A program made the translations under genes and the position numbers. 64,000 nt of DNA from Mycosarcoma maydis (lineage: Eukaryota > Basidiomycota > Ustilaginomycetes > Ustilaginales), in NCBI RefSeq assembly GCF_000328475.2, contig NC_026484.1, forward strand, positions 558,001 through 622,000, given 5' to 3'. Below are positions 10,468-21,549 of the stretch, in pieces. The notes below the pieces were generated by a model. It was not told where the DNA came from, did not search any database, and saw only the letters and a program-made list of their open reading frames with translations. Every line of letters begins with the position of its first letter. Position 1 is the first letter of the stretch.

Positions 10468-11692
10468 GCATGGCGCGATGGATCTCACCTGGTTTTGAAT
10501 GTTGGTTGCGCCTTTTAGTTGCTTTGGCTTCTCAGATGGTCTCTTTTCTCGCTCACTTGTTGATGGCAGCCTCACGCTTTGTTGCTTGTGCTTTCGAATG
10601 CAGAATGGCAGCGTACAGGCTTGTGCATGCTGTTGCATCTACTCTACTTTGGAAGCGTTTGTGGGTGTCGGATTGCAGATTGAGGCGCCATGGATGATTC
10701 GTGATTTTGTGATATGTGATCTCATGTCTCGAGTTTCAGGCGGGGACGTGTTGAATTTCTTGTTTCCATTTCGAGCTTGTGATTCACGATTCGTGATTCG
10801 TGGTTGACAAAACCGTGAAAAGAAAGCGAGTGACTGCGTCGAGTGTTGCCGCTGAGGATCGCTGCACCAGAGCCAATCAAAAGTCGTAGACTAGGTATCT
10901 TTGTGCTTGGCTTAGATCTGTGTCGGTTTGAAAGCACTGGCAGCTGCAACAGCATGCAGCTGAGCCCAATATTCACGATTTGCCATCACACCAATCGTGA
11001 GCCACTGAACAATCGTGAATGTGTAGTACTGCCTTGATCACACGAGCGCGCCATTCGAATGAGTTGACAATTTGTCCGTCCTTTCGTTAGCCAAGCAGTT
11101 TCTCAAGGCTATCTGCAATTCGAATGGTCTCTGGAAGGAGCACGCATCGGCTCGAGATGAGGGCTCAGCTTCACGAAAACGGCGTAGCGGCTAGGAGGAA
11201 TAGAAGGACATACAGTCACGAGGGAAGCTGATCGGAATCGACGTCTGGAACGCGGCAGAGCCTTCTACGCAAGTCACGAGTCGTGAGTGGTTTTTTGGAA
11301 TCACGAATCTGAACTTGAACTCGAATCTAACTTTTGACTTGTACACGATAGGGACGACACAGAAAGACTCGTGACTGTGATTGCGCGGCAAAAAAAAATC
11401 GAAGAAGAACCGAACATGTCTACGCGAGCGAGTCTGTGAGTTGTGAGTCTCATTCGTGATTCACAATTGTCTTTTTGGAAATCGTGATGAAACTGAGAGC
11501 AGAGCAGAGCAGAGCAAAGCCGACACGAGAGAGCCAAGATCAAAGCTCCGGATCCGCGATTTCACCCGTCTTGAGTATTGCAATGTCGTGCCCACGTTCT
11601 CCTCTTCAGTCAACGGCAAAGCGCTTCCGCTACCACCATCTCGTCGCTTCCATTTGCTCATTCGACGTCGGCTACGACGTCCTTTTTCGAGC
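10468..11692. other. intergenic spacer RBMS-like / CHO2
   Basis: About 1.2 kb with no supported gene. It has scattered heptad motifs: 10690-10700, 10779-10804 (palindromic CACGATTCGTGATTC), 10974-10980, and 11275-11310 where both the CACGAGT and CACGAAT types occur. CHO2 promoter elements should lie in the last few hundred bases. Confidence 0.6.
10779..10804. repeat. palindromic heptad pair
   Basis: GTGATTCACGATTCGTGATTCG: one forward and one inverted heptad unit sharing a centre, potentially able to form a small hairpin or bind a dimeric protein. Confidence 0.75.
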
Positions 11693-14600
11693 ATGGCTAC
11701 TACCGAATCAATCGGCGCCGTCTCGTCCGACGGTCTGCGCAACCGTCTCAACCCAACGGTGCGCCTGGACGATTCGCCACGCTCCGACTCGACCGTGCTC
11801 GCCGGTGCCACCTCCGATCAAGACCCTCATGACTCTAAGGACAACCTTTCTTCGCACCAACATACAAAGGTGCTCGGCAGGACTCCCGATGGTACAGGTA
11901 AGTGTCCCTGCATCTTGCCCCACGTGCGAATCTACGGTGCGAGCCAATCTCTCGGCCCATTAGGTTGTGCCGCGGCTTAACTCTGCCTCGGCCCAAGTGC
12001 TGCTCAGAAAAACGCAATGGGGCTTTGTTCTCTGCCCCCGTCCGACTCGCATTGCCCTTCTATGTCCTCACAAGTCCTTTGGCTCTCCGCCTGTTTTCAA
12101 AAGAACTCCGTTCCGGCAATCAAGCTAGCAGATCAGACCCTGTTTCGCTTTGTGCCTGCAGCCAAATCGTGTCACACCCGAAACTGACGTGCTTCCTTCT
12201 GCCCTCCTTGACATCTGCCTTTCCTGCCTGATCCATCTTCCTTTCACTTATCCTCTCTCCCCGCACCTCCCAATTGTCTGTCGCAATGCTGTCATCCCGT
12301 CCATCTTCGCTACGCTGCTCCGCCTTCGTTGACCATTCGTCTGTCGCGTCGCAGTCTTCACCGTCCCGCACACGCCGGACATGCTGTCGTCCATCTTTGA
12401 TCCACGACAGCCAAAAACCCCGCTCGACATCGTCACCGTAGTCTCCCTTTCCCTTCAGATCCTCCTCTACTTTGCTCTCTCCCGTCGAGCTGCCCAGATC
12501 TTCTTCTTGCTTTACTTTTCCTTCTGGCGTGCATCCTACAACGCCGGCCTCGGCTGGATTCTCAAGCAGCAGAGCGAAAAGGGTTGGATCATCCGTCACG
12601 TCAAGCAGCACGGTTGGATGGATGCCAACCGTCGTCCGCGTGTTCACAACTGGATTAAGCAGCAGCTTGTCACCAAGATGGACGTCGATTATGTGTTTGA
12701 TGCCATGCCGTTGGACTACAACGTCTGGCTCATGTTTCGAAGCATCGTCGACGTCATTTTGCTCAACGATTTTTTCGCCTATTCGCTCTTTGCCTTTTCT
12801 TGCACTAGGCTGCCAGAGGGTCACTCGGTGGTGATGCATATCCTGCGATGGATGGCTGGTTGGACCTTTGATCTTTTCACCTCTGGGTCAGATCGACGCT
12901 CACGTGTCGTCAAGACTACGCTGGGTATGGGTGACTGCTTCTTCCTCTGCCNNNNNNNNNNNNNNNNNNNNNNNNNNNNNNNNNNNNNNNNNNNNNNNNN
13001 NNNNNNNNNNNNNNNNNNNNNNNNNNNNNNNNNNNNNNNNNNNNNNNNNNNCATGTACTCGATCGGATATGCGGGCTACTACGGACTTTCTCTGGTCAGC
13101 GGTAGCTATGCCGTGCTATTCGTCTCTCTGGCCGCGCACTTTTCACAATTTCTGTTTATGACCTTCTTCGAAGGTCCGCATATCGAACGAACCTACGGTG
13201 AACGGAAGCCCATCGCAGCTCGTGTGCCTCTGCGTCAAGCCCCCTTCAACGCTGCCTCGCGCAAAGCGGCTCACGCCCGCCAAGATGCCGATACAGCGCC
13301 ACAGACGTACAGCGACGACAGCGTCAAGATTGAGGAGCGCACGAGCGCAAAACGTACCCAGCAACCTCACTCCACTCAGATCACGCACGACATGGAGCTC
13401 GAAACCCCCACTCCCAGCCAGACGCAAGGTTCGACAGCCATGACCACCGAGGATGAAGCCTCGGACGAGGGTCACAGTCGAGCGTTCAAACGCGACGCCC
13501 TGCGCGCTTCTTCGTCATCCAATGATGCAATCAAGCAGCATCTTTTGGACAAACAGCAGCGTCCGGTCACCACGCTCCACGACCTTCATCATCGCATCTT
13601 CCGCAAAGACACAGTCGTATTCCGCAACCTCGATTTGATGCGCGCCAACGACTTCCTGCTAGTCATTAGCTCCATTTACGCACTCTTTCCGCTTCTCCTT
13701 CCTGCGCTTAGCCAAACTCCTCGAATCACGTTGCTGTTCATCAACGCGCTCGCGTGGCGGACCTTCCATTCGTTTGGACTCGGATTCGCGCTCTCACGCC
13801 AAAGCGAGTCGAAATGGATCGTACGTCACTTTCTCAAGCACTACCACTACGCTCAGCCCCAGGATGCCGTGTTTGAAGCCTTCACCCATTGGAAGGTGGT
13901 CTACAACACGTCGCTCGTCATGACATACATCTCGTTCGGCGCGCTTGCTTGGAATTGCTATGCACCCATCGGTCATTCCGATTGGACTGTGGGACCGGAA
14001 CTGTTGCGTCACACTTTGGGTCTGCTGCTCGTAGCGCTCCACGTGTGGACGGCGAATTCATCGTACGAAGTGCTTGGACCTTTTGGTTGGCTGTACGGCG
14101 ATTTCTTCGTAGACGAGTACCCGCATCAGCTCTACTATACCGGAATCTACCGCTTCCTCAACAATCCCGAGCGGAGCATGGGCGGCGCAGCATTCTTTGG
14201 TCTCGCTTTGGTGTCAGGATCCAAGTTGACGCTGTTGATGGCCATCGTATCGTACATTGCTCATTGGGGATTTTTGAGCTACGTCGAGGGTCCACACATG
14301 CGCAAGTTGTACGGAGAGGCAGCGCTACGAAAAGACTCGGGACTCACCAAACAGCTCAAATCGCAATGGGTGGCTGCTAAGGATTCTGACCTCTTCCGAT
14401 TGGCGCAGGAACATCCTACCATAAGAAACTTCCAGGGTACGATTGAAAAAGTGCAACGAGATGCATCGGAAGCATTCGAGGAATTCTTCCGTCAATCGCG
14501 ACCTAGGTTCGAAGGCATGTTGGAGGAGACCAAGGTGTTGTTGCAGCAGAGTAAAGATCGTTTGTTGATCGTTCGCGTACAGGATGATCAGAAACTTCGA

Positions 14601-15473
14601 TCCGAAGGTATCGACAAGTCCAAGTACAGTCTCAAGGTGATTCGAGCACAGTCGACGGATGATTCGACCACGCCACGATTTCATCTGGGCGAGCCGATTG
14701 CAGTCGAGTGGAAAGCAGCACCCAACCACTCGCGTCGCGATTGGATCGGGCTGTACTTGCTTTCGAGGTTCGGTGGCAAGCAAGGTGCGGACGAAGCTGG
14801 GCTCGTGACCAAGATTTCTAGTCAGGGCAAATGGTTGGGCGTTGCTGAGGAGGAGTGGGTGGGAGACGTGCATCAAGGTTCTGCGCATGTTTCCGGTGAT
14901 GTGACGGCCGAGGGTGTATCTGTCTTCCGCGATTCCAAGCTGCCCTGGGTCCCTGGACTGTACGAGTTTAGATATCATCATGATGCTAAGCACAACGTGT
15001 TCGCTAGGTCCGATCCAATCGAGATCTATGTTGGAAGCTTACCCGCCGACGCATCCACCGCCAAGAGCGCCGATGTGATCGACAAGACAGCTGATATCAT
15101 TCGTACTATTGTGCGATACTCGGCTGCCACCACCCGACCACTGCGCCTGTCGATCTCACAACCAGCAACGCAACGCGTGCTCTCATCCGTCTCTTCGTCG
15201 TCGATCCCAGAAGACGCACTGGACGACTCGTCAATGGAAGCATCGGCGCCACTCGTCAACCCGCTCAACTCGATCGATGCCGCGGATCAGGACGACTTTG
15301 CCATCTGGGACAGAGAACAGGCAACGCGTATCTCGACTGCCATCAAGTGCGCCTTCAACATCGAGTTGAGTCCCGAGGTCATCATTGCTGAAGCTAACGT
15401 GAAAAGGTTGGCCAGAGATGTGGTTGAAGGCACCAGGGTGCTTCAGCCTGCATTTGCGCCGCTGATGGGGTAG
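11693..15473 (+). CDS. CHO2: phosphatidylethanolamine N-methyltransferase (CHO2-like), interrupted by assembly gap
   Basis: ER membrane enzyme that transfers the first methyl group from S-adenosylmethionine to phosphatidylethanolamine on the route to phosphatidylcholine. Exon 1 is 11693-11897 and exon 2 is 12355-15473. The intron has a GTAAGT donor and a GCAG acceptor, and joins GRTPDGT to VFTVPHTPDMLSSIFDPRQPK, a conserved CHO2 N-terminal block. Nominal length is about 1107 aa, longer than the 869 aa of yeast. Two methyltransferase modules are visible. The first ends in MYSIGYAGYYGLSLVSGSYAVLF with EGPHIERTYG; the second, after a disordered linker, has MGGAAFFGLALVSGS and EGPHMRKLYGE. A C-terminal beta-rich region (ESKWIVRH to IYVGSLP) follows. 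A 100-N gap (12952-13051) removes the end of the first module's conserved core. The ~100 bp before the gap carry several apparent single-base deletions (see findings), so residues there are unreliable. Confidence 0.9.
12952..13051. other. assembly gap (100 N) inside CHO2
   Basis: Exactly 100 unknown bases, most likely a nominal-size gap. It lies where the conserved stretch leading to HPMYSVGYAGYYG would be encoded. Confidence 0.98.
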
Positions 15474-15723
15474 AGTGCGACGCCGTTTGCACGCATGATG
15501 TACGACATTCGCGATTGAGTCGCACAGTTCCATGCACAAAAATAACGGGCCAACTCACGACTTGTGACTGTTGCTCAGAATCTTGCATTCACGATTTTTC
15601 GCTGCGCAATAGCGTACAACGGGCAAGCATGCGTTCTAGCCAAAAGCAAAAGGGGGTCGGCATTGGTGACTGAACCCGAATTGCACATCTGGATGCTGTA
15701 GATACTGTACGTGCATTTGTGGG

Positions 15724-18700
15724 TCAAGGATGCATAAAAGTGATAATCGACTCTCTGAAGGTCTTCAAGAGTCTTCTGATATGTCTTCTGCGCATGAGGA
15801 CGCGGTATTCGATTTCGTCGATGGTGTGTTTGCCGTTGAGGTACGGGAGGAGGCGGAAGAAGAGTTTGGTGGTTGTGGCGTCTTTGTTCTCGACCATGGT
15901 GGCGATGTATTCGTTTTCGCGCCGCGATGCACGTGCGGGTTCGACGATCAGGCTGTCTGAGTACGCGGAGCCGCGAGGTGTGTGTGCGTGCGTGGCGCGC
16001 GAGTGTGTCGAGATTCGCGAGTGGTTTCCAAACCGATGCGTGTGTGTGGGCGATGTGGGTGAGATCGACGTCGAAGAGAGCGGTGATGGACGATGCGTCT
16101 GGCCGTACTGCGATTCGTGGACGTTGCTATCCAAATTCGAGTCCACAGCTTCCGAATCGAGGTCCGAGGAGAGCGACAGTTCGGACAGCGTCGTGACTCC
16201 TGACGACGACGTCGAACACGAAGAAGACAACACACCCTCGGATCGCGACTTGTTTCCACCCTCGCTCCCGTGGCTCTCGCTCGGCGGCGGAAGTTCAGGT
16301 CTTTCACTCGCTGACGAAATTCGTCGTTTCTTCCGCTCGCTCTTACCCCCCTTATCGAGACACAGCAAGTCCAATTCAGATGCAAGCTCGTTCGCTCCGC
16401 AATCTTGTGGCTCGACATCTTCATCCATCGCCATCACCTCCTCGACCTCCTCTTCTCTCTCGTCGCCGTCGTCGTCGTCATCGTCAATCTCGACTTCAGC
16501 ATCAGCACCAAAACCTTTGACTCTCATCCTTGCTCTTGAAGGCGACCTCGACCTCGGGATGCCCGTACGACCTCCCCACCCAGCCGAGCTGGTTGTCCTC
16601 CTTGCTCGGCGCGGTACACTTCCGCCCTCTGCACTCGATGACACATTCGAGCCACCGCCACCAATCGATCGGTCTCTCACGTGCGAAGGAATGATACGCC
16701 CCACCACATTCGGCGTGGACGGGCGACTGTGTTGAGATGTGGTGGGTGTCATGCTGATCGCGTCACCACGAGTTCGGCTGTGTCTCAGACCTCCGCCGGA
16801 GCTCGACGAGCCTGTTGTGTCAGCTCGCGCTCGACGTGTGATTTCGCCGCGCTCGCTGAGGTTGCTGAAGCTCACCGAGAGTCCCGCGCTGGCTCCTGCA
16901 GCCATCGCAGTGGACGGCGAACGAGAGCGGAGGACGGGCCGCCGCTCGAATTTGAGCTCGTCGAACTGCGAACGCGGTGCGATTGGAATGGGCGCCTTGT
17001 CCGACGGTGCAGCCGTTGAGTCTGTGCCGGTGATGGGATCACTTGTGTTCTGGTGCCGACGATGATGGTGCCGATGCTGGGGCGCGTGCTGGTGGTGGTG
17101 ATGATGATGATGCTGACGCTCATGTTCGTGATCTCCAGATCGGCGAACCTCTCCACCAGAGCCTACAGCAGCAGCGGCGATTGCACTTGCTTGAGCCACG
17201 CTGTCTGGATCAGCCAAAATCGGCGGGCGTGAGACACTGAGGCCAGACGTCTGCACGTCACCTTCGGCGGCATCAACGCGACCAGCGGCGTCATCGTCTT
17301 GCTCCTTTCGTTCTGAGGAACCGAGTTGCCGTGCCTCACCGGACGAGGATCGCTCTCGATCCCTGCTTCTTCCCCTCTCTTCTGTCAGACGTTGGTGCCC
17401 CTGCGCTTGTTGTTCGTCTGCCTGCTTTGCTTGCTCTGCCTGCTCTGCAGCCCTTCGTCTCTGCTGCTCCTCCGACTGCGACTTTCGCATGCGCCTCGCC
17501 TCCAACTCAGCAGCCCTCTGCCTCTTCTTCTCCTTTCTAGCTCGATGTCTCTCGTGTCTCTCCACCCTTCTCTCTGCTGTGCGACGCTTGACGCTTTCCG
17601 TCGCAATGAGCCGAAGGCGGATGTGCATCTTGACGACCACTTCGTGGCGCAGTAGCCAGATAAGCACTTCAAGTGCAAGCTCTCTCTGGTGTCTCGCTGG
17701 GAAAAGGTTGCTGAGGGTGCGCGAGGTAGATGACGACAGCTGAGACAGGAATACCGGCAGAGGCGCCACGTCGGGAAACGTCTGAGCCCAGTTGTACGAC
17801 AGTGAGCCCAGGCGCGCAAAGTCAAAGAGCGGCGAGATGGCATAGACGTGACCTGGACGTGGCACATCGATCACTCGAGCCTGTCGATAGTAGATCAAGT
17901 GTCGCACCATGGGGTAGACATCGTCGTAAAGATCCCATCCGAGCATGTCTGCCACTTGGCTAAAGTTGGGCGTGTTGTACAGGCTCGGTGTGAAGAATGA
18001 TGTGAACTTGCGCGCCAGTTGATCGAAACCGTGTGCTTCCAGAGCTTGCGACGCGCCTTCGCCAGGCGAGGCGAGCCCTGCTGGACTGCAAGTGTCTGAC
18101 TTTGCTCGCTCGCGATTCGGTGCTTCATCGACCTGGTCGTGCAAGAGCAGCAGCGTCTTCCATGGCAAAAGATATGGACCTGTGGTGCGGCACCACTCTT
18201 CAAAGCTGAGCTGAGCCGGCGTCATTGCCATGCGCCGTTTGTACGTACCGCCGCTTCCATCTTGGTGCGCGCCTTCTTTGCCAAGCCCTTCGAAGCCACC
18301 GCCGCTCAGAAAGATGGGATCATTCGGGTCGAGCTCCGTCTCGATGTCGACCGTCTTGGCTAGGCTCGAAGGGTCTTGAAGGATGGGGGGGAGCTGCAGA
18401 TGGACTTCGATGCGGTCGTTGATGGTGAGAAAGGCATCAGACGAGATGCTGATGCTTTTGTGAAGATCGCGAATACACCTCGCAAGCGAAGAGATGCCCA
18501 AACACTGTGCAGCGTACGCCGCATAAGCCTGCCCATCGTCCATGCATCGTTCTCTGAGAGCTAGCAGCTTTTCCGTCTCGCGACCCACGTAATCCGACTT
18601 GGACTGTTCGGCGAAGAGCGCAGCAGTCATCTTGAAGACGATGTTGTCGTAAAAGAGCTGCAACCACGAAGAAAGGTCGACGCCTGGCACGGCTGTAGAT

Positions 18701-19737
18701 GGATCCGGTCGGTCAAGTATCAGAACAAGGTGGAACTGGGTCAAGGGAGCTTTGGAGCGTGAGGTGGGAATGTCATTGGTCTGCTCGATGCGCGTCAGGG
18801 ATGCATTTCTGGATTTTGCGCCGGTTTTGGCAGATTTGTCGATCTTGTCGTTTGATGCAACTCTATCATCTGACGGATCGTAGGGTCGAATCTCCTTACG
18901 AAGTCCCGATCGGCCTCGTTGCTGTGCGTGAGCTGCTGTTTTCTCATCACGAGCCTCGACTCGGTCGTCTTGGCTTTCATCATCTTGGTCGCCCCAAACC
19001 CCGTTCTTGTTTGGCGTTACGGGATGGCCAAGAAAAGCAAGGTCGTCAATGACAAGCTCGAACTTCTTGTGCGATAGCTCGGGTCGAGGGTTAAGGATGC
19101 TGGCAAGGATATCAATGTCGTACCCGAGGTAGGTCTTGTAGGCTCTGGCAGCCTTCTCTTCTCGTCTGGCCTTCTCTTCTGGAGAAAGCTCCTTCGAGGT
19201 GCCTGCTTCCGAATCGGGAGCTCTGTCGTTGGCGTCGGGGGCCTCTTTCAGTGCTCCAGTCTGTCGATCCGTCGACCTGACGCTGGGAGAAGCTTCTTCC
19301 ATGCTCAGCAAAGGTCGTCGTGACTTGCTCTTTGAGCGACTCGCAGATCTAGCTGCGCCTGTTTTGGATCGGTCATGGGAGGCTACTGTTTCTGCACGAT
19401 CTCGAGCAGAGCGATTATCATCGTCATCAGGCATGCTGCCATCCGACTCGTCGACATCGGAAGAAGAAGGCGTATCACTCTGACCGGCATCGTCCGAGTC
19501 GATGTTGCCGTTTTCGTCTTGGTCTTCGTCGTGATGGTCCCATCTTGCTTTCTGGCGCACAGGGTCGAGCTCATCTTCGAGGTGTGCTCGATTTGAGTGA
19601 GAAGGACGTGATTCGGTATAATATTTGACCTTGGAGTAGCGTTTGAAGAGCTTTGGATTGTTAGGCCAGCGAAAGACGATGTGGTGACCGCGCGAAGACG
19701 AGGTTGCCAGAATGACTCCGAGCAGCGACTCAGACAT
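15724..19737 (-). CDS. NPR3: NPR3, GATOR1/SEACIT subunit
   Basis: Nitrogen permease regulator 3, which with Npr2 and Iml1 forms the SEACIT/GATOR1 complex that restrains TORC1 at the vacuole under amino-acid limitation. The intronless product is 1337 aa. It starts MSESLLGVILATSSSRGHH, the Npr3 longin-type N-terminus. Conserved blocks include YLGYDIDILASILNPRPELSHKKFEL, LTQFHLVLILDRPDP with WLQLFYDNIVFKMTAAL, and ISPLFDFARLGSLSYNWAQTFPDV with EVLIWLLRHEVVVKMHIRLRLI. The C-terminal winged helix is LPYLNGKHTIDEIEYRVLMRRRHIRRLL. Between the last two blocks sits a ~400-residue low-complexity insert with charged coiled-coil-like (RKEKKRQRAAELEARR) and His-rich tracts. The frame is open upstream to 19899 but contains no other ATG, so 19737 is the start. 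The gene is divergent from EMC3. Confidence 0.92.
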   Translation of the reverse strand: MSESLLGVILATSSSRGHHIVFRWPNNPKLFKRYSKVKYYTESRPSHSNRAHLEDELDPVRQKARWDHHDEDQDENGNIDSDDAGQSDTPSSSDVDESDGSMPDDDDNRSARDRAETVASHDRSKTGAARSASRSKSKSRRPLLSMEEASPSVRSTDRQTGALKEAPDANDRAPDSEAGTSKELSPEEKARREEKAARAYKTYLGYDIDILASILNPRPELSHKKFELVIDDLAFLGHPVTPNKNGVWGDQDDESQDDRVEARDEKTAAHAQQRGRSGLRKEIRPYDPSDDRVASNDKIDKSAKTGAKSRNASLTRIEQTNDIPTSRSKAPLTQFHLVLILDRPDPSTAVPGVDLSSWLQLFYDNIVFKMTAALFAEQSKSDYVGRETEKLLALRERCMDDGQAYAAYAAQCLGISSLARCIRDLHKSISISSDAFLTINDRIEVHLQLPPILQDPSSLAKTVDIETELDPNDPIFLSGGGFEGLGKEGAHQDGSGGTYKRRMAMTPAQLSFEEWCRTTGPYLLPWKTLLLLHDQVDEAPNRERAKSDTCSPAGLASPGEGASQALEAHGFDQLARKFTSFFTPSLYNTPNFSQVADMLGWDLYDDVYPMVRHLIYYRQARVIDVPRPGHVYAISPLFDFARLGSLSYNWAQTFPDVAPLPVFLSQLSSSTSRTLSNLFPARHQRELALEVLIWLLRHEVVVKMHIRLRLIATESVKRRTAERRVERHERHRARKEKKRQRAAELEARRMRKSQSEEQQRRRAAEQAEQAKQADEQQAQGHQRLTEERGRSRDRERSSSGEARQLGSSERKEQDDDAAGRVDAAEGDVQTSGLSVSRPPILADPDSVAQASAIAAAAVGSGGEVRRSGDHEHERQHHHHHHHQHAPQHRHHHRRHQNTSDPITGTDSTAAPSDKAPIPIAPRSQFDELKFERRPVLRSRSPSTAMAAGASAGLSVSFSNLSERGEITRRARADTTGSSSSGGGLRHSRTRGDAISMTPTTSQHSRPSTPNVVGRIIPSHVRDRSIGGGGSNVSSSAEGGSVPRRARRTTSSAGWGGRTGIPRSRSPSRARMRVKGFGADAEVEIDDDDDDGDEREEEVEEVMAMDEDVEPQDCGANELASELDLLCLDKGGKSERKKRRISSASERPELPPPSESHGSEGGNKSRSEGVLSSSCSTSSSGVTTLSELSLSSDLDSEAVDSNLDSNVHESQYGQTHRPSPLSSTSISPTSPTHTHRFGNHSRISTHSRATHAHTPRGSAYSDSLIVEPARASRRENEYIATMVENKDATTTKLFFRLLPYLNGKHTIDEIEYRVLMRRRHIRRLLKTFRESIITFMHP

Positions 19738-20002
19738 GGTGGCAGAAGGCTCGTAAAGAACGGAGAGAGCAGGCTGATGAGGCGCTTGCCTTTGGGGACG
19801 ATGAGGGTTGGACCGCTCCGGAAAAATCAGGTTCAACGGCAAAGCATTCTGAGGATGACCGGGCTGAGATGGATGTGGCGCGGTGGTAGTATTTGGCAAA
19901 AGTTAAAGAGCAAGCCTCTGATGATTACATGAGCTGGTCAAAGAGGGACAAGTCTGAACGAGCGCATACATTCGGCGTGGCAAGCAAGAATCGTAGATCG
20001 TG

Positions 20003-20141
20003 TATCACGAATCTGTGAATGCGTGAATCATCGTGAATTGTGAAATCTTGTGGAGAAGAAATATCAAAAATTGTGAATCGTGAATCGTGAATCGTGAATC
20101 GTGAATCGTGAATCGTGAATTGTGAATGTGAATCGTGAATG
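20003..20141. repeat. heptad repeat array, GTGAATC type
   Basis: Scattered units from 20003, then six perfect tandem GTGAATC copies (20073-20114) followed by GTGAATT, GTGAAT, GTGAATC and GTGAATG. The longest array in the window. Confidence 0.95.
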
Positions 20142-20162
20142 AACAGGCGAGCGTGCAACACA

Positions 20163-20240
20163 AGTCGTGAGTCACGAGTCGCCGAGCGCTGATAAGCTGG
20201 CGAGCAGAGCCACGAGTCACGAGTCGTGAGTCGTGAGTTG
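20163..20240. repeat. heptad repeat array, CACGAGT/CGTGAGT type
   Basis: AGTCGTGAGTCACGAGTCG at 20163-20181 and a second stretch at 20211-20239 in which two CACGAGT units meet two CGTGAGT units head to head. It differs from the neighbouring array by one base per heptad. Confidence 0.9.
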
Positions 20241-20451
20241 GGCCGTTTTTCGTCGTGCAAATTTGTTAGAGTCTATCTTCAACAGTCACGAGTCGCAGCT
20301 GAAGCGGGAAGCAACTTTCGAGACAAGCGCACGTAGCACACACCTCCGCGCTTTTGGTTTCTGATTCCTCGACTCATCTTGTTGAGCTACATCATCTACC
20401 CAACAGCTCCCGAATCGGTGTCAGCGTGTCGCATAGAGCATTCAAGACAGC

Positions 20452-21360
20452 ATGGCTCTAGAACAGGCGTTGTTCTTGGATAGCGCCATCCGTGACTGGG
20501 TTCTGATCCCCATTTTGGTGGTCATGATCCTCGTGGGTGTGCTGCGACACAATGTCATCACGCTCCTCAACTCGCCACCAAAAAGCATCTCTGCTCCTGC
20601 ACTTCGAGAGCAGTAAGTATCAGCGCAACTTGAAATGCAAAGCAGCGGTAACTGCGATATTCTGACGCAAGCTTCGCCTTGTTCTGTTCCTTTATCATCC
20701 TGCAATTGCAGACGAGTGATGGCAAGAGCGGCGGCGCTCCGACAAAACTACTTCCAGTTGCCCCCCACTTCGTTCGCATCTCGCAAGGCTTTCCTTACCG
20801 AAGCACTTTCGAGCGGAAAGTATCTACAACCCAGAGACAAGGAAGAGAAAGAGGGCTCCAAGAACCCATTTGAGCCTGCTGGTGGAATGGAAGCCATGAT
20901 GGAACCCATGAAGAAGCAGATGGTTATGATGATCCCACAAACCGTCATTATGGGCTGGATCAACTTTTTCTTTTCCGGCTTTGTCCTCCTCAAGCTGCCA
21001 TTCCCGTTGACAGTGAGGTTCAAAGTGATGCTTCAGCGCGACATTCCCACACCTGATCTCGATGTCACCTGGGTTTCCGCTCTCAGTTGGTACTTTTTGA
21101 CTCTGTTTGGTCTCAACGCCGTCTACCGACTTGTTCTGGGAGATGACAATGCTGCCGATGGAACACGCGATATGGCTGCCATGTCAGGTGCTGCTGCACC
21201 TATGCAAGCAATGAATCCGGCAGCGCCCGGTCAAGCACCGGACTTTGAAAAACTTCACCATGCTGAACGCGACAATCTGGAACTTGTTGGTCTCGAAGAC
21301 TCGAGCGTTCGTTGGATCGGTGACGGTATCGAAGACCGCGTGCTTGCCCTGTATTCCTGA
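20452..21360 (+). CDS. EMC3: ER membrane protein complex subunit 3
   Basis: EMC3, the Oxa1/YidC-like core subunit of the ER membrane protein complex that inserts tail-anchored and polytopic proteins. Exon 1 is 20452-20612 and exon 2 is 20712-21360. The intron (GTAAGT...GCAG) splits a Gln codon and joins SAPALREQ to RVMARAAALR, giving 269 aa, close to the family length. TM1 is near residues 16-35 (WVLIPILVVMILVGVLRHNV). Other blocks are RAAALRQNYFQLP, FASRKAFL, the methionine-rich MMEPMKKQMVMMIPQTVIMGWINFFFSGF (TM2), LPFPLTVRFKVMLQRDI, DVTWVSALSWYFL (TM3) and a C-terminal cytoplasmic segment. All are EMC3/TMEM111 hallmarks. Confidence 0.94.
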
Positions 21361-21549
21361 TCATCATCTCATTATCATCATATCGCATCATCGTCAATTC
21401 AGATACAATCATGAGAACTCAGGAAGAACCTCATTGACTCGAACCAGACATATCAGTGCGTGGTATCCAGTGTGACATTCCCAGGCCGTATGTACACGAG
21501 CTGCGACGAATTTTTGTACAAACGTTCTATGATTGCTGGGTAAGTGTGA

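Larger units (their letters stand above)
19738..20451. other. divergent promoter region NPR3 / EMC3
   Basis: About 0.7 kb between the two divergent start codons. It contains the densest heptad-repeat block in the window (20003-20240), with both sequence types. No coding frame is supported. Confidence 0.7.

Noticed and set aside
12952..13051. Possible intron inside CHO2
   Set aside because: The interval is N only, of the standard gap size, and conserved coding sequence is expected there.
13889..14380. 163-codon alternative-frame ORF within CHO2
   Set aside because: Lies in another frame of a conserved methyltransferase exon; no independent evidence.
20073..20141. CRISPR-like or telomere-like array
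   Set aside because: Units are contiguous 7-mers with no spacers, the host is a fungus, and the unit does not match the TTAGGG telomere repeat.
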